A model generated the notes under the pieces. That model saw only the letters and a list, made by a program, of their open reading frames with translations, was not told the origin of the DNA and did not search any database. Shown piece after piece: positions 31,787-40,153 of a stretch of 64,000 nt of DNA (positions are counted from its first letter, which is position 1; each line of letters begins with the position of its first letter). Origin of the DNA: RGIG4097 sp937885645 (lineage in GTDB: Bacteria > Bacillota > Clostridia > Christensenellales > CAG-917); contig CALABJ010000003.1 of NCBI GenBank assembly GCA_937885645.1, positions 32,098 through 96,097 of the forward strand, read 5' to 3'. The position numbers were made by a program, and so were the translations under genes.

Positions 31787-34045
31787 TTAAGGCTTCTTGA
31801 TTTTGTTCAGCATTTCGTTGACTTCAAAGAGGACGTCGGGTGTCACTTTGTCCCCTGCCATGCCTGCGATACGTTCAATGGTCATACCGCCTGCAAGCTT
31901 CATCATGCCCTTGCTGATTTTCACTTCGCCTTTTGACTCGCTGTCAGGGCCTGCCATCATTGTCTTGACCACTCTGTCCATAAGACTGCTGATGAGGGCT
32001 TCGCCTTCTTCGGTTGCCATAATGTCACCAAGTTTGTCCTTGATTGAGAAATATCCTTCGGGGAACTTGAAGTCAAATTCATTGTTCTTGTCAAACCAGT
32101 TGTCCACCTTTTCTTCTGTCTTCAAGATATATCCTTGATAAGGCTTTCTCACGTACTTGATTGATGCTTCATCACTGACCTCTCCGCTGACTGCCTTGAT
32201 CTTGGTTGCGCCGAGAGTCTTGAGAGGCACTTCAAAGGTGAAGATATACTTGCCTTCTTGGGTTGCAAATTCCTTGCCACCAACAAACAACGTCACCTTG
32301 TCGCAGTTGCTGTACACCTTGACTGTGGTGGTCTTTTCTGCGCGGTAGTAATATCTCTTTGAGGTGATGTGGACGAAAGGATCGGAGGTCCAGTATGCTT
32401 TGTAGATGTAGAAGCTGTCCTTCTTTGTCTTTCTGTCGTAAGTGACAAGACCCTTGTTGTTGCGTCCTGCAACACCGCCTTCGTTTCTGCCGTCAACGCC
32501 GAAGTCAAACATATTCCAGACGTGGGTTGCCCAGATGTAAGGACGTTCTGCGAAGATGCGGAGGAGGCTTTCGTGATAATATGCTTGATATTCTTCACTA
32601 TAGTCACCTTGCTTGGGGTTTGAGTTGTGCCAAGTGAGGATTGCTTCACAGCCGTATTCACTGATGCCGATTGTTCTGTCGGGACGTGCTGCTCTAAAGT
32701 CGTCAAGCCATTCTGCGTTTCCGTTGACGTCGCCCATATACCAGCCGAAATAGTGGTTGTATGACATGATGTCGGGGAGGTCGATGATGGGTGAAGTTGT
32801 GTCAAGCATTGTCACATTTGCCATAGTTGTGGGACGAGTTTTGTCCATATTGTGGCAAAGGTCGTTAAGTCTGTGGTGGAGTGCCATCAGTTCTTCACTT
32901 TCACCGGTGATGGTGATTTCGTTAGAGAGTCCCCAGCAGAAGATTGATGCGTGGTTGTAGTTTTGTGTGATGAGTTCCTTCATTTGGCTCACTGCGTTTT
33001 CATCGCCGTTGGCGAGGTGCGATGAAATGTAGGGGATTTCTGCCCAAACCACCATACCATATTCGTCGCAGAGGTCATAGAAGTATTGATCGTGTTGATA
33101 GTGTGCAAGACGGATTGTGTTTGCACCCAGTTCTTTGATGAGGTCGATGTCTTCCTTGTGTTCCTTTTCGGTGATTGCCCAACCCATATCTTGTCTGTCT
33201 TGGTGACGGGATACGCCGTGGAGGGGATATTTTCTGCCGTTGAGCCAGAAGCCGTCTTTGTCTGCCTTCATTGTGCGGACACCAAAGCGGACAACTCTTT
33301 CATCGCTGTCGCTGTCAGTTGTGAGAGTGACTTTTGCAGTATAAAGTGCAGGGTTTTCAACGCCGTCCCAAAGAGTGGGATTTTCAAGGGTGTAGGTGAG
33401 GGTTGTTTTTGCAGTTGCAAGTGCTTCTGCCGTTGCCACTACTTCGCCGTCAAAGAGGAGATCACACTTCACGGTTGCACTTTCAGTTGCACCGGTGATG
33501 AAGCTGTCCACCGTGACTGTTGCACTGCCGTCTTCGTTGACGATGGGTGTCACTGCAACGCCGTCACCGCCAAGATAGTCAAGGTCAAATCTCACTGCGG
33601 GTGCTTCGATGATATACACGTTTCTGTAAATGCCACCAAAGAAGGTGAAGTCTGCCATTTGAGGATAGACTCTGTCGTTTGAGGAGTTGTCTGCGGACAC
33701 GATGATTGTGTTTTCGCCGTCAACAAGTTGGTCGGTGACGTTGGCACGGAAGGTTGAAAAACCGCCTTCGTGATATGCAACAGACACTCCGTTGACAAAC
33801 ACTTCACTCATTGCGTTGACGCCACGGAATTCAAGATAATACACCTTGTTTTCCTTTTTGGTGAGAGCAATTTTCTTTCTGTAAAAACACTTGCCACGGA
33901 AATAATCGCTTCCGCCGTCTTGACCGTCAAGGTTGTTCCAAGTGTGGGGCAAATTGACTTTGATGCTTTCAATTGCGTCCATTTCTTCAATGCTGTTGCA
34001 GTTTTTGAAGAAACGCCATCCTGTGTTGATAAGTACTCTGTTCAT
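31787..34045 (-). CDS. Glycoside hydrolase family 2, beta-glucuronidase or beta-galactosidase
   Basis: A 752-residue cytoplasmic GH2 enzyme: sugar-binding domain (1-170), immunoglobulin-like domain, TIM barrel with acid/base in GLSNEITI (about residue 373) and nucleophile in GISEYG (about 461), a C-terminal beta domain, and an extra helical segment of about 90 residues (from about 660, with Met-rich MMKLAGGM). WNMFDFGVDGRNEGG and GRNNKGLVTYDRK resemble gut beta-galactosidases; the NNK could also be read as the NxK motif of beta-glucuronidases. Its place as last gene after a full glucuronate pathway favours glucuronide cleavage. Starts after AAAGGAG. Confidence 0.85.
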   Translation of the reverse strand: MNRVLINTGWRFFKNCNSIEEMDAIESIKVNLPHTWNNLDGQDGGSDYFRGKCFYRKKIALTKKENKVYYLEFRGVNAMSEVFVNGVSVAYHEGGFSTFRANVTDQLVDGENTIIVSADNSSNDRVYPQMADFTFFGGIYRNVYIIEAPAVRFDLDYLGGDGVAVTPIVNEDGSATVTVDSFITGATESATVKCDLLFDGEVVATAEALATAKTTLTYTLENPTLWDGVENPALYTAKVTLTTDSDSDERVVRFGVRTMKADKDGFWLNGRKYPLHGVSRHQDRQDMGWAITEKEHKEDIDLIKELGANTIRLAHYQHDQYFYDLCDEYGMVVWAEIPYISSHLANGDENAVSQMKELITQNYNHASIFCWGLSNEITITGESEELMALHHRLNDLCHNMDKTRPTTMANVTMLDTTSPIIDLPDIMSYNHYFGWYMGDVNGNAEWLDDFRAARPDRTIGISEYGCEAILTWHNSNPKQGDYSEEYQAYYHESLLRIFAERPYIWATHVWNMFDFGVDGRNEGGVAGRNNKGLVTYDRKTKKDSFYIYKAYWTSDPFVHITSKRYYYRAEKTTTVKVYSNCDKVTLFVGGKEFATQEGKYIFTFEVPLKTLGATKIKAVSGEVSDEASIKYVRKPYQGYILKTEEKVDNWFDKNNEFDFKFPEGYFSIKDKLGDIMATEEGEALISSLMDRVVKTMMAGPDSESKGEVKISKGMMKLAGGMTIERIAGMAGDKVTPDVLFEVNEMLNKIKKP

Positions 34046-34067
34046 ATATTTTCTCCTTTATTATAAT

Positions 34068-35087
34068 CTATCTTTGCACTCTACCGCTTCCGCCGTTTTT
34101 GATGAGTGACTGGACTTCCTTGACACTGACACGATTGAAGTCACCTTCAATGGTGTGTTTCAGTGCGCTTGCTGCCACTGCAAATTCAAGGGCGTCTTGA
34201 TTGGTGTAGCCGTTTGTGAGGCCGTATATGAGCCCTGCACCAAAACTGTCACCACCGCCGACTCTGTCCACGATATGTAGTGAATATTTGTTTGAGAAGT
34301 GTGCTACGCCGTCAGCGTAAAGCATTGCAGACCAGTCGTTGTCGTTGGCTGAAAAGCTTTCGCGGAGAGTGATTGCCACCTTCTTAAATCCAAATTTGTC
34401 GGTGAGTTTTTTGGCTACACCCACGTATCCCTCACGGCTCAACGCACCCTTTTCAATGTCGGTGCCGTTTGCCTCGATACCAAAGACGTCCTTTGCGTCT
34501 TCCTCGTTGCAAATGCACAGGTCAACGTAAGGCATAAGGCTTGTCATAACCTCTTTTGCCTTTTCTCTTGACCAGAGCTTTTTGCGGTAGTTAAGGTCGC
34601 AACTGACACTTAATCCCTTTGCTTTTGCCACTTTAAGTGCGTTTAACGTCACTTTGGCAAGTTCATCACTGAGGGCGGGAGTGATGCCTGTGAAGTGGAA
34701 CCAGTCTGCTCCATCAAAGATTTTCTCCCAGTCAAAGTCGCTGTCGGTTGCTGTTGAAATTGATGAGTGTGCTCTGTCGTAGATGACGTTTGAAGGACGG
34801 CAAGATGCACCCTTCTCCATATAGTAGACACCCATTCTTTCACCGCCACGTGCGACGTGTTTTGTGTCAACGCCAAAGCCACGAAGTTCTCTCAAGCAGG
34901 CTTCTGCGATTGCGTTTTCAGGGAGTTTTGTCACAAATGCGGCATTTCCACCAAAGTTTGTAATGGACACTGCAACGTTTGCTTCACCGCCACCAAAAGT
35001 GCCGTTGAGGACAGGGGTTTGGAAAAGACGGTTGTAGCCCTCAGGGGCAAAACGCAACATAATTTCGCCAAACGTAATTACTCTCAT
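34068..35087 (-). CDS. kdgK: 2-keto-3-deoxygluconate kinase
   Basis: A 339-residue PfkB-family kinase. N-terminal GEIMLRFAP and GGGEANVAVSITNFGG, and C-terminal DRVGGGDSFGAGLIYGL with the catalytic aspartate, match KdgK. It phosphorylates 2-keto-3-deoxygluconate to the 6-phosphate, the substrate of the aldolase encoded immediately upstream. Start overlaps the eda stop by 4 bases (ATGA). Confidence 0.93.
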   Translation of the reverse strand: MRVITFGEIMLRFAPEGYNRLFQTPVLNGTFGGGEANVAVSITNFGGNAAFVTKLPENAIAEACLRELRGFGVDTKHVARGGERMGVYYMEKGASCRPSNVIYDRAHSSISTATDSDFDWEKIFDGADWFHFTGITPALSDELAKVTLNALKVAKAKGLSVSCDLNYRKKLWSREKAKEVMTSLMPYVDLCICNEEDAKDVFGIEANGTDIEKGALSREGYVGVAKKLTDKFGFKKVAITLRESFSANDNDWSAMLYADGVAHFSNKYSLHIVDRVGGGDSFGAGLIYGLTNGYTNQDALEFAVAASALKHTIEGDFNRVSVKEVQSLIKNGGSGRVQR

Positions 35088-35695
35088 ATATACTCCTTTG
35101 CGATTTCCACCGCACGTCTTGATGCGGTTTCGATGTCGCTTTCAGTTCCTTTCATCATCCAACTTCCACCTGCGCCAAGGACAAATTTTTGTCCAAGGAA
35201 TTCGTGGAGATTGCTTTCACCAACACCACCTGTAGGCACAAAGCGGACGTCGGGGAATGCTGCGGACAATGCTTTCATTGTTTTGATTCCACCAAAGTCG
35301 CTGGCAGGGAAAAACTTGAGGACGTTGAGCCCAACTGCCTTTGCCATCATAACCTCTGTGGGGGTGATGACGCCGGGGATATAGGCTACGTCACGGGAGA
35401 TGCACTCCTCTGCCACTTCCTTTGAAAAGCCGGGGGACACAACAAACTTTGCCCCAAGGTCAAGGGCCTTCACGCATTGTTCTCTATTGATGATTGTGCC
35501 AACGCCCACAAGCATATCGGGGAAAGTTTTGACTGCCAAAGCAAGACAGTCAGGTGCGCAAGGGGTGCGGAAAGTGATTTCCGCCACGTTGATGCCACCA
35601 CGCTTCAATGCGCTGAGTTTGGGGATTGTTTCGTGGGTGCTGTTCAGCACCACAACGGGCACTACTTTGTTTGTGTTGAAAAATGAAAAGTCCAT
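35084..35695 (-). CDS. eda: KDPG aldolase
   Basis: Cleaves 2-keto-3-deoxy-6-phosphogluconate to pyruvate and glyceraldehyde 3-phosphate. About 203 residues with the Schiff-base lysine in LNVLKFFPAS, the FRTPCA segment, VGVGTI and FVPTGGV. A GTG at 35701 is also in frame, but GAGGTG before the ATG at 35695 serves as ribosome site. Placed between uxuB and kdgK in the hexuronate operon. Confidence 0.95.
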   Translation of the reverse strand: MDFSFFNTNKVVPVVVLNSTHETIPKLSALKRGGINVAEITFRTPCAPDCLALAVKTFPDMLVGVGTIINREQCVKALDLGAKFVVSPGFSKEVAEECISRDVAYIPGVITPTEVMMAKAVGLNVLKFFPASDFGGIKTMKALSAAFPDVRFVPTGGVGESNLHEFLGQKFVLGAGGSWMMKGTESDIETASRRAVEIAKEYI

Positions 35696-35703
35696 AGTCA
35701 CCT

Positions 35704-36546
35704 CTACACACCTGAATATGCACTGAAACCGCCGTCAATGGAAAGAACTACACCAGTGATGAAACCTGCTGCTTCTTCACTCAAAAGGAAGAGTGTTGCG
35801 CCCACAAGTTCCTCAACTTCGCCAAATCTTTCCATAGGGGTTGCGTTCAGGATTTTCTTTGTTCTGGGAGTTGCGTTGCCTTCATTGTCAAAGAGCAATG
35901 CTCTATTTTGATTGGTCACGAAAAATCCCGGTGCAATTGCGTTGACACGGATGCCCACCTTTGCAAAGTGCACTGCAAGCCACTCTGTAAAGTTGCTGAT
36001 GCCTGCTTTTGCCGCGCTGTATGCAGGGATTTTGGTGAGGGGTGTAAATGCGTTCATTGATGAAATGTTCAGGACGGAACAGCCCTTTCTGCCAACCATG
36101 CCTTTGCAGAAAACTTGGGTGGGGAGGAAACTGCCGATGAAGTTCAGTTCAAAGACAAATCTCACACCACCTGCGTCAAGGTCAAAGAAGTCCTTGTCCA
36201 CTTGCTTTTCAAAGGTGCAGTATTCATTGTCTGTGGTGGCACGAGGGTTATTTCCGCCTGCGCCGTTGATGAGGATGTCGGTGACACCCAAATCCTTTTC
36301 AATTTCTTCACGGACAGCTTCAAGATTTTCCTTGTCAAGGACGTTTGTCTTGTATGCCTTTGCCACACCGCCTTCTGCGACTATTTCATTTGCCACAGCC
36401 TCTGCTGCCTCAAGGTTGAGGTCAAGGAGTGCGACCTTTGCTCCGTTTGATGCAAGGGCCTTTGCAAGGCATCCGCAGATGACTCCGCCCGCTCCTGTGA
36501 TGACCACAACTTTTTCCTTCAAATTGATGCTGATAGGTGTTTTCAT
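35704..36546 (-). CDS. uxuB: SDR-type D-mannonate oxidoreductase
   Basis: A 280-residue short-chain dehydrogenase, NADH-dependent. Cofactor motif TGAGGVICG (about residues 17-25), NGAGG, and the catalytic SSM...YSAAK (about 163-182). The GGVxCG form of the glycine motif and NNPRATT segment are typical of the Firmicutes SDR-type fructuronate reductases, which replace the unrelated enteric UxuB. It converts fructuronate to mannonate for UxuA. Eight bases separate it from eda. Confidence 0.88.
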   Translation of the reverse strand: MKTPISINLKEKVVVITGAGGVICGCLAKALASNGAKVALLDLNLEAAEAVANEIVAEGGVAKAYKTNVLDKENLEAVREEIEKDLGVTDILINGAGGNNPRATTDNEYCTFEKQVDKDFFDLDAGGVRFVFELNFIGSFLPTQVFCKGMVGRKGCSVLNISSMNAFTPLTKIPAYSAAKAGISNFTEWLAVHFAKVGIRVNAIAPGFFVTNQNRALLFDNEGNATPRTKKILNATPMERFGEVEELVGATLFLLSEEAAGFITGVVLSIDGGFSAYSGV

Positions 36547-36591
36547 AATTATCCTTTCCCTTTCAGGGTTTTGTTTCGGTTTTAGCTTTGA

Positions 36592-37635
36592 CTACTTGTT
36601 GAATCTGTTGAGGGTTGCCCACACGCCGTTGATATAACTTGCGCCCAGTGCTCTATCGTAAAGACCGTATCCGGGCTTGCCTTCTTCCCCCCAAATCATT
36701 CTGCCGTGGTCGGGGCGGAGATAGCCGTCAAAGTTGTTGTCGTAGAGGGCTTTCATAATGCCGAGGATGTCAAGCGTGCCTGCGGATTGGTCATGAGCAC
36801 ACTCCTCAAATCCCTTGTCGTAGACACGGATATTTCTCACGTGCATAAAGTGGATTCTGCCCATCTTTGCGTACTTGCGGGTCATTGCCACAAGGTCGTT
36901 GTTTTTGTCTGCGCCCAGTGAGCCTGTGCAGAAAGTGAGACCGTTATTGGGGCTGTCAACGAGGGATAGGAATCTGTCAATATTCTTCTCGTTGGTGATG
37001 ATACGAGGCAGACCAAAGATATCCCAAGGGGGGTCATCGGGGTGGATTGCCATGTTGATGCCACACTCCTCTGCAACGGGGATTATACGTTCAAGGAAGT
37101 AGCCCAAGTTTTCCCACAACTTTTCACTATCCACGGCTTTATATTGCTCAAACAGGCGTTTTAAGTCCTCTTTTTGATAACTTGCATCCCAACCGGGCAA
37201 GTTCATATCATCAACCAAAGGGTCCTTGCCGTCAAGTTGTTCACCGTAGTATACAAGGCTTGTTGAGCCGTCTTCTGCCAGCTTGTCCAGTTGTGTTCTT
37301 GTCCAGTCAAAGACGGGCATAAAGTTGTAGCAAATGCACTTTACACCCACTTCACCAAGACGACGAATATTCTCGCAGTAGTTGGCGATATACTTGTCTC
37401 TTGTAGGCAGACCAAGTTTGATGTCTTCGTGGACGGGGACGGACTCGATGACTTCTGCTTTAAGTCCGTGAGCTTCTGCTTCTTTCACGAGAGTTGCAAT
37501 GCTTTCTCTAGGCCACACTTCGCCAACGGGCACGTCGTAAACTGCGGTCACAACGCTGTACATGTTGGGGATTTGTCTTATATGATCAAGGGGGATTCTG
37601 TCCCCAAGACCATACCATCTAAAAGTCAGTTTCAT
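36592..37635 (-). CDS. uxuA: Mannonate dehydratase
   Basis: Dehydrates mannonate to 2-keto-3-deoxygluconate. About 347 residues starting MKLTFRWYGLGDRIPL, with the metal-site blocks NFMPVFDWTRT, MAIHPDDPPW, FCTGSLG and RPDHGRMIWGE. The frame is open 11 codons further upstream into uxaC, but TTTGGAG is placed for the ATG at 37635, giving the usual N-terminus. One base separates it from the uxaC stop. Confidence 0.96.
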   Translation of the reverse strand: MKLTFRWYGLGDRIPLDHIRQIPNMYSVVTAVYDVPVGEVWPRESIATLVKEAEAHGLKAEVIESVPVHEDIKLGLPTRDKYIANYCENIRRLGEVGVKCICYNFMPVFDWTRTQLDKLAEDGSTSLVYYGEQLDGKDPLVDDMNLPGWDASYQKEDLKRLFEQYKAVDSEKLWENLGYFLERIIPVAEECGINMAIHPDDPPWDIFGLPRIITNEKNIDRFLSLVDSPNNGLTFCTGSLGADKNNDLVAMTRKYAKMGRIHFMHVRNIRVYDKGFEECAHDQSAGTLDILGIMKALYDNNFDGYLRPDHGRMIWGEEGKPGYGLYDRALGASYINGVWATLNRFNK

Positions 37636-37636
37636 C

Positions 37637-39022
37637 TTAAACTCCAAAATATATTTTTGCATTGTCAATGCAAACGTTTTTCACAAGATTTTCAAGGGTT
37701 TCCTTGTCGTCAGGGTATTCACCGTTTTCAACCCACTCACCAACAAGTGAGCAGAATATTCTGCGGAAATAGTCGTGTCGAGCGTATGAGGTGAAGCTTC
37801 TGCTGTCTGTGAGCATACCGTTGAAAAGACCAAGTCCGCCCGTTGAAGCCAGCACTCTCATCTGCTCTTTTATGCCGTCACGATGGTCCATAAACCACCA
37901 GGCTGCACCCAGTTGAATCTTGCCTCTTTCTCCTCCTTGGAAGTCACCGATGAGGGTGGCAAGGGGATAATAGGCGGTGGGATTCAAGGTGTAGATTATT
38001 GTCTTGGGAAGACCTCCGTTTTGCTCAACGTAGTCAAGGAAATCCCTAGCATTGTTGACGTTGAGGACGTTTGCCACACTATCTCCACCTACGTCAACAC
38101 CACATCTGTCAAAAAGGACTGTGTTGCAGTTGCGGATGACACCTACGTGCAGTTGCATCACCATGTCTCTGTCACGAAGCATCTTTGCGATGTGTGCCAT
38201 AAGGGTAAACTGGAATTCTGCCTTGTCGTCGTCATCAATAAACTTTTCATCAAGTCTGTCTTCAAGGATGTCGTCGCATTGACTGACGTCCCCGTAGCCG
38301 AAGGGGAAATCTTCCATGCCGATGTCCACTGCGGTTGCGCCGTTTGCCACAAAGAAATCAAGGCGTCTTTCAACTGCTTCAAGAAGCTCATTGAATCCTT
38401 TGATTTCAACCCCTGCCACTTCACCCAACTTCTTTACGTAGTCTGCATAGTCAGGCTTGTCAATATTGATGAGGCGGTCTGCTCTGAAACAAGGGAGCAC
38501 TTTGAAGGGGTTGTCTTCACCTGCGATTGCTCTGTGGGCGGAAAGGTCATCAGTGGGGTCGTCGGTGGTGACAACTGCACACACGTTTGAGCCTTCAATC
38601 AGTTTCTTTGCAGAAAAACTGCCGTCTGCCATCTTTTCAAGGGTGCGAGTCCAAATCTCCTCTGCGTTTTTAGGGCAAATGGGGAGAGTGAGGTCAAAAT
38701 ACTTTTTCAGTTCAAGGTGCGCCCAGTGATAGACAGGGTTGCCGATGAAGTGAGGCAAAGCCTCTGCAAAGCGGAAAAACTTTTCTTTGTCGTCACCGTC
38801 ACCGGTGATGAACTTTTCGTCAACGCCGTATGCTCTCATGATACGCCACTTGTAGTGGTCGCCGTTGAGCCACAATTCCGTCAAATTTAAAAACACCTTG
38901 TCGCCAAGGATATCTTGGGGAGCAAGGTGACAGTGATAATCAAAAATAGGCAGGGACTTTGCGTATTCGTAAAGTTCCACTGCCTTGTCGTTTTCAAGAA
39001 AAACTTTGTCGCCAAAAAACAT
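37637..39022 (-). CDS. uxaC: Glucuronate isomerase
   Basis: Isomerises glucuronate to fructuronate (and galacturonate to tagaturonate). A 461-residue amidohydrolase-fold protein with the metal motif DYHCHL near residue 28, GNPVYHWAHLEL, VTTDDPTDD, and LGAAWWFMDHRDG near the end. First gene of the operon uxaC-uxuA-uxuB-eda-kdgK-GH2; AAGGAAG ribosome site. The divergent AraC-type gene is the likely regulator. Confidence 0.97.
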   Translation of the reverse strand: MFFGDKVFLENDKAVELYEYAKSLPIFDYHCHLAPQDILGDKVFLNLTELWLNGDHYKWRIMRAYGVDEKFITGDGDDKEKFFRFAEALPHFIGNPVYHWAHLELKKYFDLTLPICPKNAEEIWTRTLEKMADGSFSAKKLIEGSNVCAVVTTDDPTDDLSAHRAIAGEDNPFKVLPCFRADRLINIDKPDYADYVKKLGEVAGVEIKGFNELLEAVERRLDFFVANGATAVDIGMEDFPFGYGDVSQCDDILEDRLDEKFIDDDDKAEFQFTLMAHIAKMLRDRDMVMQLHVGVIRNCNTVLFDRCGVDVGGDSVANVLNVNNARDFLDYVEQNGGLPKTIIYTLNPTAYYPLATLIGDFQGGERGKIQLGAAWWFMDHRDGIKEQMRVLASTGGLGLFNGMLTDSRSFTSYARHDYFRRIFCSLVGEWVENGEYPDDKETLENLVKNVCIDNAKIYFGV

Positions 39023-39123
39023 TTTTTCTTCCTTTTTTTAGGTTGCGTCTTTTGCAGCGTTGTGGTCGCTTTGCAACCACAACGGCATACGCATGGATGG
39101 GATAATATTTACTCTATGGCTGT

Positions 39124-39159
39124 ATTATACTACAACATTTTTTGTCAGTAAATTGACAA
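39124..39159. promoter_or_regulatory. uxaC promoter region with inverted repeat
   Basis: TTGTCA-GTAAAT-TGACAA (39142-39159) is a 6-base-arm palindrome. ATTATA at 39124-39129 is a TATAAT -10 box for the minus strand, putting the palindrome at the -35 side of the uxaC promoter. Candidate binding site for the AraC-type protein or a repressor. Confidence 0.55.
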
Positions 39160-39208
39160 AATTGCGAAATAACTTGCAAATCTTGCTATATTGCGTTAAA
39201 ATTGAAGT

Positions 39209-40072
39209 ATGAAAGAAAATATCACCACAAAATGGAAATCTTCACAGCTTATGTCAAAGAAAGATTTCGAAGTAAATCTTTACCGAGATAAGTATTTCAA
39301 AACCGTGGAAATGCACTCCCACGATTTCTATGAGGTTTACTGCTTCATCGGGGGGTCAGTTGACTATATCGTTGAGGACGGCCTATATCGTCTGCAAGCG
39401 GGGGACGTTTTGCTCATCCCACCAAACTATCTACACCAACCAAACGTAAAAGACGGAAGCAAGTCCTATGACCGCATCGTGCTGTGGATAAATCCTGCCT
39501 ATGTCAAGCGTCTTTCCTCCCCTTCAACCGACCTTGCCACCTGCTTTCAAAAGGCAAAGGAAAAGGGTGCTTATCTTGTGAGAAATTCTACCCTTTCTGA
39601 AAAACTTGTGACTGAGCTTATTGCGGTCATCGAAAGTGAAAATTCCACCTCTTTTGGGGCTGACCTAAGTGCAGAAAATCACGTCATCAACACCCTCACC
39701 CTTTTAGGTGCTCATTATCTTAAAAACAGACAAGCAAAACAGGCGGAACAATCCAAGGTTATATCCCGTGCAATCGAGTATATTTCCGAGCATCTAACCG
39801 AGCCAATCACCCTTGACGACATATCAAACGCACTGTATACCAACAAGTATTATTTTGCCCATCTTTTCAAGGAAGAAACCGGCGTTTCGCCCCACAGTTA
39901 TATCCTGAAAAAACGCCTGCTTATGTCCAAGGAATTGATTGAGCAAGGTCTATCCATAACTGACGTTTACGTGCGCTGTGGATTCTCTGACTACACCCAC
40001 TTTTTCCGCGCCTTCAAAAAGGAGTTTGACCTGACCCCAAAGCAATATTTTCACCTTATGAAAACCATATAA
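39209..40072 (+). CDS. AraC-family regulator of the hexuronate operon
   Basis: A 287-residue protein: N-terminal cupin sensing domain (MHSHDFYEVYCFIGG, LQAGDVLLIPPNYLH, about residues 35-85) and C-terminal double helix-turn-helix (about 190-285: LDDISNALYTNKYYFAHLFKEETG and ITDVYVRCGFSDYTHFFRAFKKEFDLTPKQY). Divergent from uxaC, so it probably activates glucuronate use in response to a sugar acid; that is inference from position. Weak ribosome site. Confidence 0.9.
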   Translation: MKENITTKWKSSQLMSKKDFEVNLYRDKYFKTVEMHSHDFYEVYCFIGGSVDYIVEDGLYRLQAGDVLLIPPNYLHQPNVKDGSKSYDRIVLWINPAYVKRLSSPSTDLATCFQKAKEKGAYLVRNSTLSEKLVTELIAVIESENSTSFGADLSAENHVINTLTLLGAHYLKNRQAKQAEQSKVISRAIEYISEHLTEPITLDDISNALYTNKYYFAHLFKEETGVSPHSYILKKRLLMSKELIEQGLSITDVYVRCGFSDYTHFFRAFKKEFDLTPKQYFHLMKTI

Positions 40073-40089
40073 AGAAACAAATAGCACTA

Positions 40090-40118
40090 TTGACACACGC
40101 CTGCGCTCCCATTATAAT
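40090..40118 (+). promoter_or_regulatory. Promoter of the LRR lipoprotein gene
   Basis: TTGACA (40090-40095), 17 bases, TATAAT (40113-40118): fully consensus. Confidence 0.85.
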
Positions 40119-40153
40119 TTTATACACAAGCGCACCATCGCGAAAGGAGAATT

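Noticed and set aside
37883..38590. A 235-codon open frame on the plus strand
   Set aside because: Antisense to uxaC, which has all family motifs; the opposing product has no recognisable features.
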